A stretch of 64,000 bases of DNA, from contig JAXRVH010000016.1 of NCBI GenBank assembly GCA_034640345.1, positions 255,451 through 319,450 of the forward strand, read 5' to 3'. Positions 1 to 11,106 of the stretch are shown piece by piece. The position numbers and the translations under genes are program-made. Each line of letters begins with the position of its first letter. Position 1 is the first letter of the stretch. The notes under the pieces were generated by a model. That model had not been told where the DNA came from. It did not search any database and saw nothing but the letters and a program-made list of their open reading frames with translations. The stretch comes from Drechslera avenae (Eukaryota > Ascomycota > Dothideomycetes > Pleosporales > Pleosporaceae).

Positions 1-207
1 CCATTTGCCATCCGTGGTTGCCTCAGCCGCTTCAAGCAGTGTTTTGCATTCTTCCTCGGTAAGGACACCATCCAGCACGACCGCCCACGCATCTTTGTAA
101 ACTGGTAAGCCTTCTTTGGTGAAGTCGATTTTGTTTTTGGTCAGGTTAGGCGCTGGGCCCTCGAGAAACCCATGGGGTAGTTTATGTGTGGAGGAGGTTA
201 AAGCCAT
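1..207 (-). CDS. 2OG-Fe(II) oxygenase / prolyl 4-hydroxylase-like, N-terminal part (runs off left edge)
   Basis: The minus strand is open from an ATG at 205-207 to the window edge, giving 69 residues beginning MALTSSTHKL and containing FLEGPAP, KIDFTKEGLPVYKD and a stretch like VLDGVLTEEECKTLL. In fungal 2-oxoglutarate/Fe(II) dioxygenases of the prolyl-4-hydroxylase type, this kind of N-terminus (an acidic 'LT.EEC..L' helix after a short beta strand) precedes the catalytic double-stranded beta helix. The HxD...H iron site would lie beyond the edge, so activity cannot be judged. The next gene (1260 onward) is divergent, leaving about 1 kb of shared upstream DNA. The family assignment rests on recalled similarity of this short piece and is moderate; the coding call is firmer. 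Confidence 0.55.
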   Translation of the reverse strand, partial: MALTSSTHKLPHGFLEGPAPNLTKNKIDFTKEGLPVYKDAWAVVLDGVLTEEECKTLLEAAEATTDGKW

Positions 208-1259
208 CGTTGCTAGATGTCGGGATTGAATTAAGCTCAGACAAAGTGTATATGAAGACTTGTCTAGCCTCACGGCTCACACAGATCGCGGGGCGGCAAA
301 CTAGGTCATTGGTTTCCAAGAACTGTGTTGCCTGGTAGAGCATAGCCACACTGCAAGGTTTCACCGGTTTTGACGTACCGTGTTCACGTACCCACTAGCT
401 ACCACTCTGTCGAATACAATATCAAACTTGATAGGTGAACAACATAGGCCATCCACAAGGACTAACAGGCAGCTGAACTGTCTGCAAGGCTCTCCCAGTT
501 CTATAAATAACGTTGGGAAAAGCAAATCCTATACCCCGCCAATCGTGCTGCATTGCGCCCGTACCTGAACGTTCACTGTCATCCTAGACCCTTGCACCAA
601 CTACTTTCGACCATCGCCCTTTGGGGTTGCCAGAGTGAGTGGAGTGACCTCGGGGGGAGGTACGGGTCAGTCACGTGGAAGCGGCAGGCGCAGCCCTGTA
701 CATTCTCTGGTTCGTGTTTCAGGCTCGCAGGCCCGCGCCTCTCGTTTGACTTCACCATCAACGCAAGCCATTGATCCACGGCATCCGAACGACTCGTGTC
801 CACCCCAGCGGTCCAACTGCAGCTGACTCTTTGGTCCTATATCATCATCGTGCAGAGAGCGCATCGACGCGACGTAAGCCACTGCCGCTCGCGCCACCAA
901 CCGTTGCGCCAAGGCAGAGCTACCTCACTCCTAATTTCCCACTTCCACGCCGGCTTCAGGGCCGACGAGAGGCGCGCAGACGACACGCGGCGATTCTCGC
1001 GACGGATTTGCCGACCTCGTATCAATTGCCTCACCCTTTCGAGCCTCCAGCTACCTCGACCTCGCCCCTCGGCCTCGACCGCGCACTGACAACCCCGTCG
1101 CTGTTCGCTCAACACCCGCCAAACAAAACAAGCAAACGCACTGTGGGCTCCACGCCCTTCCGCAGACCCTGAGTCTCTTCACAATCGCTCCTTATCTCGA
1201 ACCCAGCGACAATCGTTGCGCGCCCCTCGCTATCACCATCCCCACGACGCGCCGCCGCC
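208..1259. other. Divergent intergenic region between the oxygenase and RAX1
   Basis: About 1.05 kb separates two divergent start codons. Several short open frames on both strands overlap one another and show no family-like sequence. The last 400 bases before 1260 are C-rich on the plus strand, as is common in fungal promoters and 5' leaders. No RNA gene or repeat was seen. Confidence 0.5.
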
Positions 1260-2452
1260 ATGTCGCACACTCAAGACGGACAGATTATGGATTCCGGCCC
1301 CATCCGCAATCGCTTTCCTACCCTATTCGAAGTGCTGAGCCGGAAGACGGTCGCACCCCTAGATCTTTTCTCCTTCTACATTTACATGCGAGACCAGCAG
1401 CGATCGGTGGACTACTTGGATTTTTGGTAAGGCAGGTGCAAGCCAGACATGTTGCAAACACTGACAGGCGACAGGCTCGATGTATCACAGCACCTCCAGC
1501 TATGCCGACTGTACGTGCGTAGGCTGCACAGGAGTATGATTGAGGAGACGCCGGACATGGAGAAGAACAGTAAGCGTTCGTCCTACGTATTGGACAACGC
1601 TGGAGAGGGTCCTTCTAACGAGAAAGGCGATAACATGTCTGATCAGCGCTTGTCCGCCTTTCTGCGCTCCGAGCGCGGAAGCCGCAACCATTCACCACAG
1701 AACAGTCAGGGTAGCAACCAGAGCCGCGACCTCCCACAACCAGGCCTGAACGTACTAGAAACACCAGGTGATTCGACGGGACAGAACTCATCTACCGACA
1801 ATACTCAACCACGTCGGGAAGACTTGCGCGCATCAGCTGAGAAGATACTCTACACATATCTGCTACCGGGCTCGGAGAGAGAGATCATCATACCTCAGAG
1901 CATTCTCGCAGACGTTCAGGAAGCCATAGAAGGGCCCGACCAGCGTGCAGACCCCGAGCTCTTTGACCATGCCAAAGACTACGTCTTCCAGGCCATGGAG
2001 CGTGACGCATACCCGGGCTTCCTACAGAACAAGGGTCTTGGTAATCTAGTTCCCCAGAGCATGCTGGTGCGACTCATTGTCGGCTTGATCAGCTTCTTCG
2101 CAGCCATGTGGGCTTCCTTCATTCTCATATTCCTAGACAAGTCAAGGTCTACGCGGTGCTGGGTAGGTCGCTCTCGTCAATCCTCAAAAGTACACTTGGC
2201 TAACAATGCACACAGATTATCCTTCCCTTTACCATCGCCATATACCTCATCTTTACACACCAGTACATGCTGGATCCCCTTATCGCCCTTGCCGGATACA
2301 GCGAGTACACTTTCTTCGACTTCAACAAGATTAGGGAACCGTTTGTCAAGAAGACGCTCAACAGGCGCTCGCTGACCGTTCTGATCATGTTCTTAATCGT
2401 TACGATAGCTTTATGCTGTCTCTTCATCTTCGTTCCCGGCAAGCGTCTGTGA
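1260..2452 (+). CDS. RAX1: Rax1-like bud-site-selection protein (RGS domain plus membrane segments)
   Basis: Three exons (1260-1426, 1475-2162, 2216-2452) give 363 residues; introns 1427-1474 and 2163-2215 are GT-AG and keep phase (the Trp codon at residue 56 is split). The first exon and start of the second encode an RGS-type opening (residues about 17-75, with FPTLFEVLSRKT, FSFYIYMRDQQ and SVDYLDFW). A serine/asparagine-rich insert follows (about 85-170), then the second RGS half (about 177-247, EKILYTYLLPGSEREI...). The C-terminus has three hydrophobic segments, one near 255-276 and two in the last exon, ending VPGKRL. In yeast Rax1 marks old division sites with Rax2; in filamentous fungi it is a membrane polarity factor. 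The start at 1260 is the first ATG in frame and begins a family-like sequence. Confidence 0.85.
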
Positions 2453-3278
2453 AGCACGACGGCTTACCTTTCACTTCTAACATTACGTTAATTCTTTGTC
2501 TATTCTTGGCGTTCTCACCTGCACGACTGGATGCGGTATTGGGGGCAGCCTGAGGGGGAGGTGCGGAAGTAATGCAAGCGGGCGACGTTAAGATACCCCC
2601 TCGCTTCGTCGTCGACATACGACCTACAGCAGGACTTCCATTTGTGTTTTTTTTACTGGAGAGCTTGGATTGCGTATCTTCTGGTTATGCACAGCCCCTC
2701 TATGTACAGAGCGCGGCGTTTGGGTGTTTATTATGAGACAGTCAATCAGCGAGCTTTGATAGGGCAAAAGACCCATCTTCATACCAGCCACTAGCTACTA
2801 TCCATGCTTGCCATAGTGACGTGAGATGAGAAATACACGCCCCTCATCCGATTGCATGATGCTATCGCGCGTGCTCCTAATCACGCGAATATTGCCTAGC
2901 ATAGCTGTACAATCAAATCAGCCCATTGAAGTTTCCAATAAGCACTTGTCTGATGAGGAAGTGAATGCGTGGATATATGCACCCCTGATTAACGTTTTGG
3001 CGAGCCGTTACCATGTGGAGTCGCGCTGCATGTACGCCAAGCTTAATGACGTGAACCGCGGCTGGGTTCAACCACATCGAATCGTACTTCTACATCTATT
3101 ATCGGCACATTACGCGCCGCCACGGTCGCAATCCATAGCATCTCTGCCGGAACTTTCCATTGAGAAGACCAGAGAAACACCAAATATATCCACGCTCGCT
3201 TCAACGCGCAGCATCTGCGGCAGCCAACCGTTTGTCGAACTACGGCCACTAGTAAAGTGGATAGCAATAGCCAGCAAA
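2453..3278. other. Intergenic region upstream of the DUF155 gene
   Basis: This is 3' sequence of RAX1 and the leader of the next gene. The frame of the downstream gene stays open back to 2826, but residues encoded at 2826-3278 look unlike protein of this family, so that stretch is treated as 5' UTR. Nothing else was recognised. Confidence 0.4.
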
Positions 3279-5063
3279 ATGAGCGGCCCAACAGCTAAGA
3301 GCAAGAGAGGGCCGACGGTGCTCATGACCGATGCTCGCGACGCGAAACCTCGAGCACCTCAACGACCCGCTGCTCTCCAGAGACAGGCCACCGGCGCACG
3401 ACTGATTTCTGTTGACAACATCCTACAATACGCCTCCGACATTCCTTCACAACAGCAACGAGGCCCACCAGGCAACCGACCCATGAATCACACGCGCACC
3501 CCCAGCGGCCGACACCCTCTCGATCCCAGATTGACCGGCCGCCTGATACCCCAGCACATGCCGACGCGATCCAGCAAGCTCAGCGAAAAACTTGTCCTGC
3601 TACCCGAGACCGAAGGCCAAGAGGATGACGAGAAGGTTGACTTTGACGAAGACGAATACGAGGGCCCGCCTACAGATGAAGAACTCGCAAGACGGACGGC
3701 CAAGGGCGGTCCCAACGACAAAAGTTACGCGGAGCGACTACCCAAGGCCAAGAGGACGGACAAGCTCTCGCGTGTCACAGCGTACTGCACCGCGCAAGCA
3801 TACAAGATGAAGAGTACTGCCGAGTTTGTCAAGGATCAACATCACGCGCGCACCAAGCTGTACGATGACTGTCTGTACACGGTATACCATCTCCCGCTGC
3901 TGCCAGGTAACGATGGTTATCGTGTTCGGAGTAGCCCTGCGCTCAAGAGCCCTGGGGGCAAGACAGTCCTTGACGAGGAGATTGAGCGCAACGAGCAGCG
4001 CGATCATCACGAGGGCTACTTTGGCGACGAGGAGACGTACTATGTGCGCGACGACCATGAGCTAGACCAACCCTACGATCGCAGCCAAGATCGCCGGGAC
4101 TCGACCGAAACCTCGAGAGTTGCGCCTAATGCCCTGACTTTTGGCGAGATGTTTGTATTCTCGTACGGAGTAGTTGTTTTCTGGAATTTTACCGAAAAGC
4201 AAGAAAAGGACATTCTTGCTGACCTTACCTTTTCCTCAACCGGCACCGGCATCTCCATCGCAACACGACCCCTGACCGAATCAGACTTTGAGACTGAAGA
4301 GTTTCACTTTGAATACAACCCGGACATTCAACGGCCCCGTGTATACAACGACATGATTACCCTGAAGAGCGGAGACCACATGATCAAGCTAGCCATGAGC
4401 CATGCGATTGCACAGAGCACTAAGCTTAGTCTGTTCGAGGAAAGCATGAATCAGACAATGCTAGCCGCCCAATATGTCCCCAAACGCCTAGCACTGACGG
4501 GTAAACTGGGTATGCGAAGGACTGACGTCGTCAAGATGATAGGTAAACTCTTCACCAGCCGTGTAGACGTCAACCTCTGTACGTAATCACCCGTCCACCA
4601 TAACAATCGCATTCATATACTAACCCCTGACCCCTTAGCTTCAAACATGCTCGACACCCCAAATTTCTTCTGGGACGCTGAACCTACGCTGCACCCCCTA
4701 TACACCGCCGTCCGCGAATACCTCGAAATCAAGCCCCGTATCCAGGTGCTCAACGAGCGCTGCCAAGTCTTTCTCGACCTCGGCGAAATCCTCTCAGACT
4801 CCATCAGCGATAAGAAAATGACAAAGATTACATGGATCATCATTGTTCTCATAGTGCTGAGTATCTGCATTACATGCCTGGAGGTGCTGCTTCGATTCGC
4901 CATTTTGCAAAAGGGGAGGACGAATGTGCCTGTGCAAGGAATGGCTGTTGCGGGCGCTGGGTTGAAGGCTGTGGGACCGCCGGCGTATGCGGGACCGGCA
5001 TTGCTGGTGGCGAGGAGTTTAATTTGGGTGGGTGGTGGGGTTAAGGGTATGTTTGCTGGATAA
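3279..5063 (+). CDS. Rmd1/Rmd8-like DUF155 membrane protein
   Basis: Exons 3279-4578 and 4639-5063 give 574 residues; the 60-nt intron splits a Ser codon and restores the family motif VNLSSNMLDTPNFFW. The N-terminal ~150 residues are Pro/Arg-rich and likely disordered, followed by an acidic stretch (EGQEDDEKVDFDEDE). The DUF155 core runs from about residue 170 (YCTAQAYKM) through GEMFVFSYGVVVFWNF, EEFHFEYN and LKSGDHMIKLAMSHAIAQS to QVFLDLGEILSD. A single membrane helix (about 497-516, TWIIIVLIVLSICIT) sits near the C-terminus, typical of this family (yeast RMD1 and RMD8, mitochondrial RMND1/Mrx10). The C-terminal anchor and long N-terminus fit the Rmd8-like branch better than the mitochondrial one; this is inferred. 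An upstream in-frame ATG at 2826 was not chosen because the extra sequence lacks family character. Confidence 0.85.
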
Positions 5064-6474
5064 GGAGAGGGCTATCTGGAGTGCATGTACGTGTAGGTAT
5101 ACATGTGAGAGAGATGGTAGTTGGTCTGAATGGCGTTTAGGGGGGGACATGCTGTCATTTGCACTGGTACATAATTCCAGGACCCGTATATATTTTTAGA
5201 TGGTTCGTGCGAGTGTTTTTCTTTACACTCCTCAGTCTGGCTTTTAGCGAAAGGCGTTTTTTGTTCTCTCTCTCTCCCTCTCTCTCTTAATTTTGTTTCG
5301 ATATCGTTACGATAGGTAGACATGATGATGTTTTCGGGTTTCTCTTCTTCTTCTTCTCTCTCCAATAACTAGATATTCATCAAAATAGAACCTTCACTTA
5401 TAAGGTCTCTTTCATTGTTTTATATACCCGTCTCCGTATCGTAGTGTATGTTTTTTTTTCAGCTTCGTAAGCTGTGGTCTCTGACTATTTATATTTTTCA
5501 TGGCCTTGTTCTCCTCCAGCATCCGGGGTGGAACTGTGCAAGCCAGAATGTTGCGTGTAGTTGCTCTTCAGAAGGAGTAAAATAGAGTCATCATTTCATA
5601 CCGAAGAAACAAAGCTCGCATGTATTTCTGTGGCGAAAGAGGGTGGGATGTGCATGCAGACTTGCTAAAGGCACAGATTCGTTCGAATAAGGGGTTGAGG
5701 GGAGGAGGTAATTATTGTTGTTGTTGTTGTTTTCTTTTTTTCCCGTTGAGATGATAATTGCATGACTGCTCTCTGCTTCTTTCGCATCAGGATTCAGGCG
5801 ATGAGAGATGAGAAGAGGTGGATGTGAAATCATGGGAATGTATATCATTGTTATCATGACAAAGTATCACTTCATCTAGTGTGCGTGAATTTTTATTTGT
5901 TCTACTTTTTCCTGGTCGTTCCCGCCATTCGCCTTGCTATCCATCCTCCAACTTAGCTTTCTTGTGAAATTGTGAGAAAAGAATTAGTTATGGAAGGAAA
6001 GACACACGTGATGGGATGTTCAATATAGATAGGTTTGAGCGACTGCAGCGGTTATAGTATTGTGTTGTACGAGGTGTTGGGGGGATAGAATGTGCTATAA
6101 GCTTTCGTGATGGTGAAACGTAAACTCAAGGATAGTGCTTCTTGTGCTGGGCCGAACAGTTTTCCCTATAGCAGGAGAGTGTTTGGGTGGGTTTTACTTG
6201 CCATTGAGATATTGCGTACGTATGCGTCAGAGATAGTGGGTTCCAAGGGCTATCGCATGGTCGAGTAAATGGAGTTGGTGAGAGATAGGGGCGGTAGAGA
6301 CCTGGAGACCTGAATAGGTGGCGGGTTGAATGAGAATGCAGCTGAGGCGTCGAGGAAGGTGTTAGATGAAGTACCCGAAGCGTAGATGGACATTTCCTCT
6401 TGATGTCAAGAAACGTCCGTTGGTGATTAGAGAGATGGTGTCATGAGACGGGCCGTAAGAAGGGAATTGTTTCT
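5064..6474. other. Intergenic region, convergent 3' ends
   Basis: About 1.4 kb between the DUF155 gene and the HET remnant, with both 3' ends facing in. It holds pyrimidine-rich tracts (CT repeats near 5265-5287 and CTT repeats near 5341-5360) and a short TTG repeat near 5717-5731. Small open frames here overlap simple sequence and are not supported as genes. Confidence 0.45.
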
Positions 6475-8609
6475 TCATATGATGGAGATGATATACTTGC
6501 CGTCTCCGCAAGCTTCCTCGTACTCGAACCAATCTTCGTTCTTGACGTGGGCAATTTCCTTCCAATGACTCAACCCTAGGTCCCAGGTGTCCGAAAGCAA
6601 CCATAACCAACTCTCCGAAATTGGCCTGTTGTAGTTCCTGCCGGAACGAGATACACAAACCTCATACGAAATGATTGAAATAGGTCAGGGTTGATAGTAA
6701 GAGGTAGAAGATGCAACTTGGAAAATCGGCGAGGTTCGTCAATATTTCTAGGGCCCATATACCTTTCCAAAGCCTTCCCATTGAAGTTTCTAGTTGGCGG
6801 AAACGGGTAATCATTTCCACTCCATTCAAAGTTGATGGTTGCGAGCCAGCAGGATAACCTCAGGGTACAACCAGTAACAGCGCCGGTTCGATCCGATGTT
6901 GCAGTTTGTACCTCGCATTGGATGACGTCAATCAAAGATATCATGTCTTTCTGGGCATATCCTGGTTCGATCGCGCCATCCCGGCACGCCCACGACCAAG
7001 AAGGTGCCCGATAGGTATCAGACTCGTTTTGGGATAGTGGTTGCAAAGGCCGCCACCCAAGCTCTGTGGCAATACGACTCTTCCAAAGCCCTGCGCAGTA
7101 TTCGTCATCGAGTACCTGTTCCATAATTTTTGCAATACCTGATAGAGCGACCAGCTTGTCGCTTGGATATGTTAGGTCGCAATCGGTATAGATGTTAATA
7201 ATGCTGCGCCAGAGCTGCCAAAGGTCATACTTGGAGCCTCTAGTGCGCCTTTCCATGGGTATGAGCTCACTGAAATTTCCAAAAGCCTCACAGAGGAGGT
7301 CAGTTGAGAGAGATCTGAATCCTGAATACTTGCTTCGCCTGTATTCAAAGCGCTCGAGCATGGCGAACATGTTCCGGTTGACTAGAGAAGCTGATGGCAG
7401 ACCATTCGGAAACTGCTCACAGGCGCGAAAGTCATAGCATTGCCAAAACATTTGACTTCCGCATAGATAGAGCACTCTGGAGGCTAGCAATGTTTCCTGA
7501 ACGACCCAGGCTCGACCAGCTAGCGGCATGCTTGTCATAGTATCGTCCCATAAACTCGTTTGCAATAGATGGTAGCTGCCGTTTTCGTGATTCTCCCAGT
7601 CCGTCTGAACGAAACAGGGGTCCAAAGAGTGTGAGGGTCTCTCGGGAAAACATCCTGCTTCGGTATCAGCAGCAATACTGGCTGCGATATTTAGGACACT
7701 GTTGCTGTAAACTTGACACATACGTGCAGACTCCTGCTGCCAGTCCACTTCTGAATCCTGAAATATGCACAAGCTGTCTATCCAAAGCAGCCTGATGTCT
7801 AGTGATCGTGCTGTAAAGATGGCATCTTGAAATGTCTGGCCTAGCTCTGAGATTGCAATACCCGTTCTCAGATTGTGAATCGAAGTAGACGTCAGCTTCA
7901 ATGTCTTTGCTTTGCCCCAACAGTGACTGAGAGTAGCATAACCCAAGGATGCATCCAGTCTGTCAGACGACAGTCGCAGACGCACTTTATGAGGCTCAGG
8001 CTGTCATATTTCTATGAGACGAGTCGGAAGAAAGGAGGTATCGCGCGAGGAACGAGATGCTTTGCATTTGGTGTGCGCCGCAAAGCATTGAGATAACCAA
8101 GTCCTGGCGCTAAGCATGCTTGATGACCAGTCGGCAGGGTCATATCTGCCAGTAAAACATGGGCAATCATCCTTTACTATGCCATCTGTTAGAATACACA
8201 CGATTTTCTCTACGTTACTGTAAAAGTCGCCCAACACACTCTGGAAACTTTGAGTATGCGGAGTCTCTAAAAAAAACTACAATCCCCTGGCGAACTTACC
8301 AAGGGGAAATTTCGCAGATGGGTTTCTGCCTGTGTAAACATTGGCGACGTCGAGCTGGAGTTGAAATTCTAGGTTGTCTCCGTCGACAGCGCTCACAGGT
8401 AGGATGTGAAAGCCAGTTTCCGCAAGTTCTCTGGGCACATGGTCTGGTAACGTGTTCCGCAGCATGCGGCAGATGCGACAGCCTTGGATAGCTGATTGCT
8501 GTAAAGTATGGGTTGAGGTATAAAGGCCTCTGTGTTCAGAAAGATGACGTTCCCAGACCGGGATAGGGAAGGTACCACGAAAGATGCTTTGGCAGGGTTG
8601 ACATAACAT
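6475..8609 (-). pseudogene. HET-domain (heterokaryon incompatibility) gene, apparently disrupted
   Basis: Reading leftward from an ATG at 8607-8609, exon 1 (8609-8300) encodes a Cys-rich start (MLCQPCQSIF, GCRICRML) usual before a HET domain. A perfect GTAAGT donor at 8299 pairs best with an acceptor ending at 8186, keeping phase. The next frame reaches FLPTRLIEI and then a TGA at 8004-8006. The same frame continues past it as QPEPHKVRL, then GYATLSHCWG, WIDSLCIFQD, SARMCQVYSNSVLNIAA and GRAWVVQETLL, the canonical HET blocks. Near 6583-6590 the frame breaks again: after VGYGCFR the family-like tail (TWDLGLSHWKE to CGDGKYIISII) lies in another frame and stops at 6475-6477. No plausible intron removes the TGA. 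It is either a pseudogene with two lesions or carries two assembly errors. HET proteins trigger cell death on contact between incompatible strains. Confidence 0.75.
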
Positions 8610-9393
8610 GGTTTTTACATGTTGCAATCGATGTTGACTGATCTACAGCAATTTTTGGGAAGGGCTATGCAAAGATATACGTCCGACTTGATGATGGTGG
8701 GGTATATTGTGGCTGTGGTGACAGCTAGGCTGCACTGCCTGTGTTTATGATAGCCCGCCACGAGTAAAGGGAAGAGGAAAGGACAGGATGATAGCGAGCC
8801 ATCTATTTAGCAAGCTTCAGGCGAGTTGAATGTCAGAAACAGCGAAATCAACACATGTCCCTTACTTCCAGCTCTTTGTTCTGTTGTCTTGGTGTTCTTG
8901 GTGCTGGCTGTGTCAAGCGGGTTATGTGCACCCGTGCACCTTGTTTTCGATTCCAAATACTCCATTTATCATTCATATTTGGGCCTCGGGACGAGACGAA
9001 GCGATATGGAGGTGTTTGTCGATGGGAGCGACGAGAGAGAGTCAATGATGGAACGTGAGGTTGGCGCGCGCCGATTGGTTGTGCACGATTCAACTAGCTG
9101 ACTATCGCGACAGGGGGTATGACGCGACAGCGTTGCCCGGACGCAGCACATCAACACAGGACCAAATACACAGCGTGTCTGCATTAGACCTCATTACCAC
9201 ACACCCTTCCGCCTTTGTCCCACTCTACACTGGCCAGCTTACCCATCTCCTACTCTGAATCTCGACTTTTCTTGGGTGCACTCGCCTTTTGCTTCTCCTG
9301 CACTTGTACACACACACACACACACTCTTTGTACTGGCAGCCGCGGGCGATACATAGCGACCTCTAGCAGACCCTTCTTCAAACACTACAAAC
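8610..9393. promoter_or_regulatory. Divergent upstream region of the HET remnant and UBC11
   Basis: About 780 bases lie between two divergent starts. It includes an AC dinucleotide run at 9308-9325, 70 bases before the UBC11 start. The overlapping short frames at 8826-9101 do not resemble proteins. No specific factor site is claimed. Confidence 0.4.
9308..9325. repeat. AC dinucleotide microsatellite
   Basis: Nine uninterrupted AC units in the leader region of the UBC11-like gene. Confidence 0.9.
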
Positions 9394-10027
9394 ATGGCCC
9401 TCTCGACAAATGGACGAGGAAACGGCGCAAATGCAAATGTTGCACAGCGGTATGTCCCCTGATCACTCGCCATTTCAGACCCGCTACCCCTCTGATCTGT
9501 TCTACATGACTAACAACTCGCCTCCAGTCTTCAAAAGGAGCTCATGGACATCATGACCAAGCCCACACCCGGCATAACCGCCTTCCCTGACGATGAGAAC
9601 ATGACCTTGTGGACAGCCACAATTGACGGCCCGGCCGACACACCCTACGCCAACCTCGTGTTCAAGCTATCGATGGAGTTTGCCAACAACTACCCCTACA
9701 GCCCACCTACCGTGCTCTACAAGACGCCAATATACCACCCCAACGTCGACTTCTCGGGCCGCATCTGTCTGGACATTCTCAAGGACAAGTGGAGTGCCAT
9801 TTACAATATCACGACTGTGTTGCTAAGTCTGCAGAGTCTACTGGGCGAGCCGAACAAGTAAGAGTGCTCCTCATTATGAAGCTTGAAAGCGGACATGGAC
9901 TGACAAAAATTACAACAGCTCAAGTCCTCTCAACGGCCAGGCTGCAGAGCTGTGGGACAAGGACCCCGCAGAGTACAAGCGCCTCGTTCTCGCCCGACAC
10001 AAGGCACCAGAGGAGTTGGACGCCTGA
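9394..10027 (+). CDS. UBC11: Ubiquitin-conjugating enzyme E2, Ubc11/UBE2C type
   Basis: Three exons (9394-9449, 9528-9857, 9919-10027) encode 164 residues. Both introns are GT-AG and split an Arg and an Asn codon. The UBC fold is complete: RLQKELMDIM start, FPDDENMTLW, YPYSPPTV, the HPN motif at residues 89-91, active-site Cys99 in SGRICLDILKDKWSA, and a C-terminal SPLNGQAAELW helix ending LDA. A short basic/Asn-rich N-terminal extension before the UBC core and the ICLDILKDKWSA sequence match the E2-C class (yeast Ubc11, fission yeast UbcP4, human UBE2C), which feeds ubiquitin to the anaphase-promoting complex in mitosis. It is the only gene between the HET remnant and a nearly 5-kb gene-poor stretch. 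Confidence 0.93.
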
Positions 10028-10850
10028 GGCTCGATTCGCCGCATCCTTTTATGATCCCGCACTGCCTTCCGGGTCGGTACGTCTGACACTCGGTCCGGCA
10101 CGCCACTTGGCGGCACGGTTGTTGTGTGTCTTCAGCGCGGACTTGAGTTTGAACAGGTCTTGGATCGTCTTTGACTTGTTTCAGTTGGTTCTCAGGTGCC
10201 ATGGCTGGCCGCATGGTTACGATTGGCGTCTTTGCTTTGGTGGGTGTTGGTAGCACGGGAATGTTGGTCTTGGCGCTTTTTTGCACAGTAAGAAATGAGA
10301 GTTGGTGCCTCATTTTGTCTCTTTGTTCCCTGTGGATTTACGATGAGGCGTTTTTGCACTCTTAGCATAGCGGCGTTGAATGAACCTAGATGCTGCGTCT
10401 TTTGTCCAGCGCACCACCACCACCACCATCTAAGAGCCCACAACTCCCAACATAACCAACCCCAAGCTTACTTTAGTAAAAAAAAACATATACCCCTCAG
10501 TTAAAACTCTGCATAAAAGATGCACTCAGTGACATTGCAGCATAATCAACAACGCCACTCAGCAGGTAGGCGGCTGCTTACACCTCCACCTTCCATCATC
10601 CCGCCGGCCTTGACCAGATGCAGCCAAATTCCCACATATCAAGCAACCCAACAAATCCCCAAACCACTCTTTCACAACCCCTTGCCCAACCAAAATGATG
10701 CACTTTATTCGCGCTCGTCGCCACACATCTTACCCCCCCCCTCAACACCCGCGCTGACAGCTAAATGGCAACAACAATCAGAGCCTGCCAGAAACATGTG
10801 ACAAAGGGGATCCCAGGATCGCCAATGCGCTGCGCCTGCACTTGCTACTG

Positions 10851-10892
10851 CTACTGGTACTGCTGGTACTGGTACTGCTGCTGCTGCTGCTG
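10851..10892. repeat. Interrupted CTG/GGTACTG repeat
   Basis: A run of CTG and TACTGG units with some interruptions; on the plus strand it reads as a Leu/Val-rich frame, which explains a spurious hydrophobic open frame here. Confidence 0.7.
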
Positions 10893-11088
10893 CGCGCATC
10901 ACTCGCGCGCCCCACGCCACTACCGCGCAACGCGGGATCAGAGACCAGGGGGGTCCGCCCATCACACATGATCATCACATACAAGGCGCATTTAATAGGT
11001 ACTGGGTACACACATGTACAAGTAAACATGGTACCGCCCTCCCCCGCTCTCTTCCCTCTCGTCCGTCGCCGCAGCTGGCGCAGCCGCT

Positions 11089-11106
11089 GGGGGGGGGGGG
11101 GGGGGG
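11089..11106. repeat. G18 homopolymer
   Basis: Eighteen consecutive G residues on the plus strand. Such runs can form G-quadruplexes and are often miscounted in sequencing, so its length is uncertain. Confidence 0.9.

Noticed and set aside
2826..3278. N-terminal extension of the DUF155 protein by 151 residues
   Set aside because: The extra sequence lacks family character, whereas the ATG at 3279 starts a sequence typical of the family's low-complexity N-terminus.
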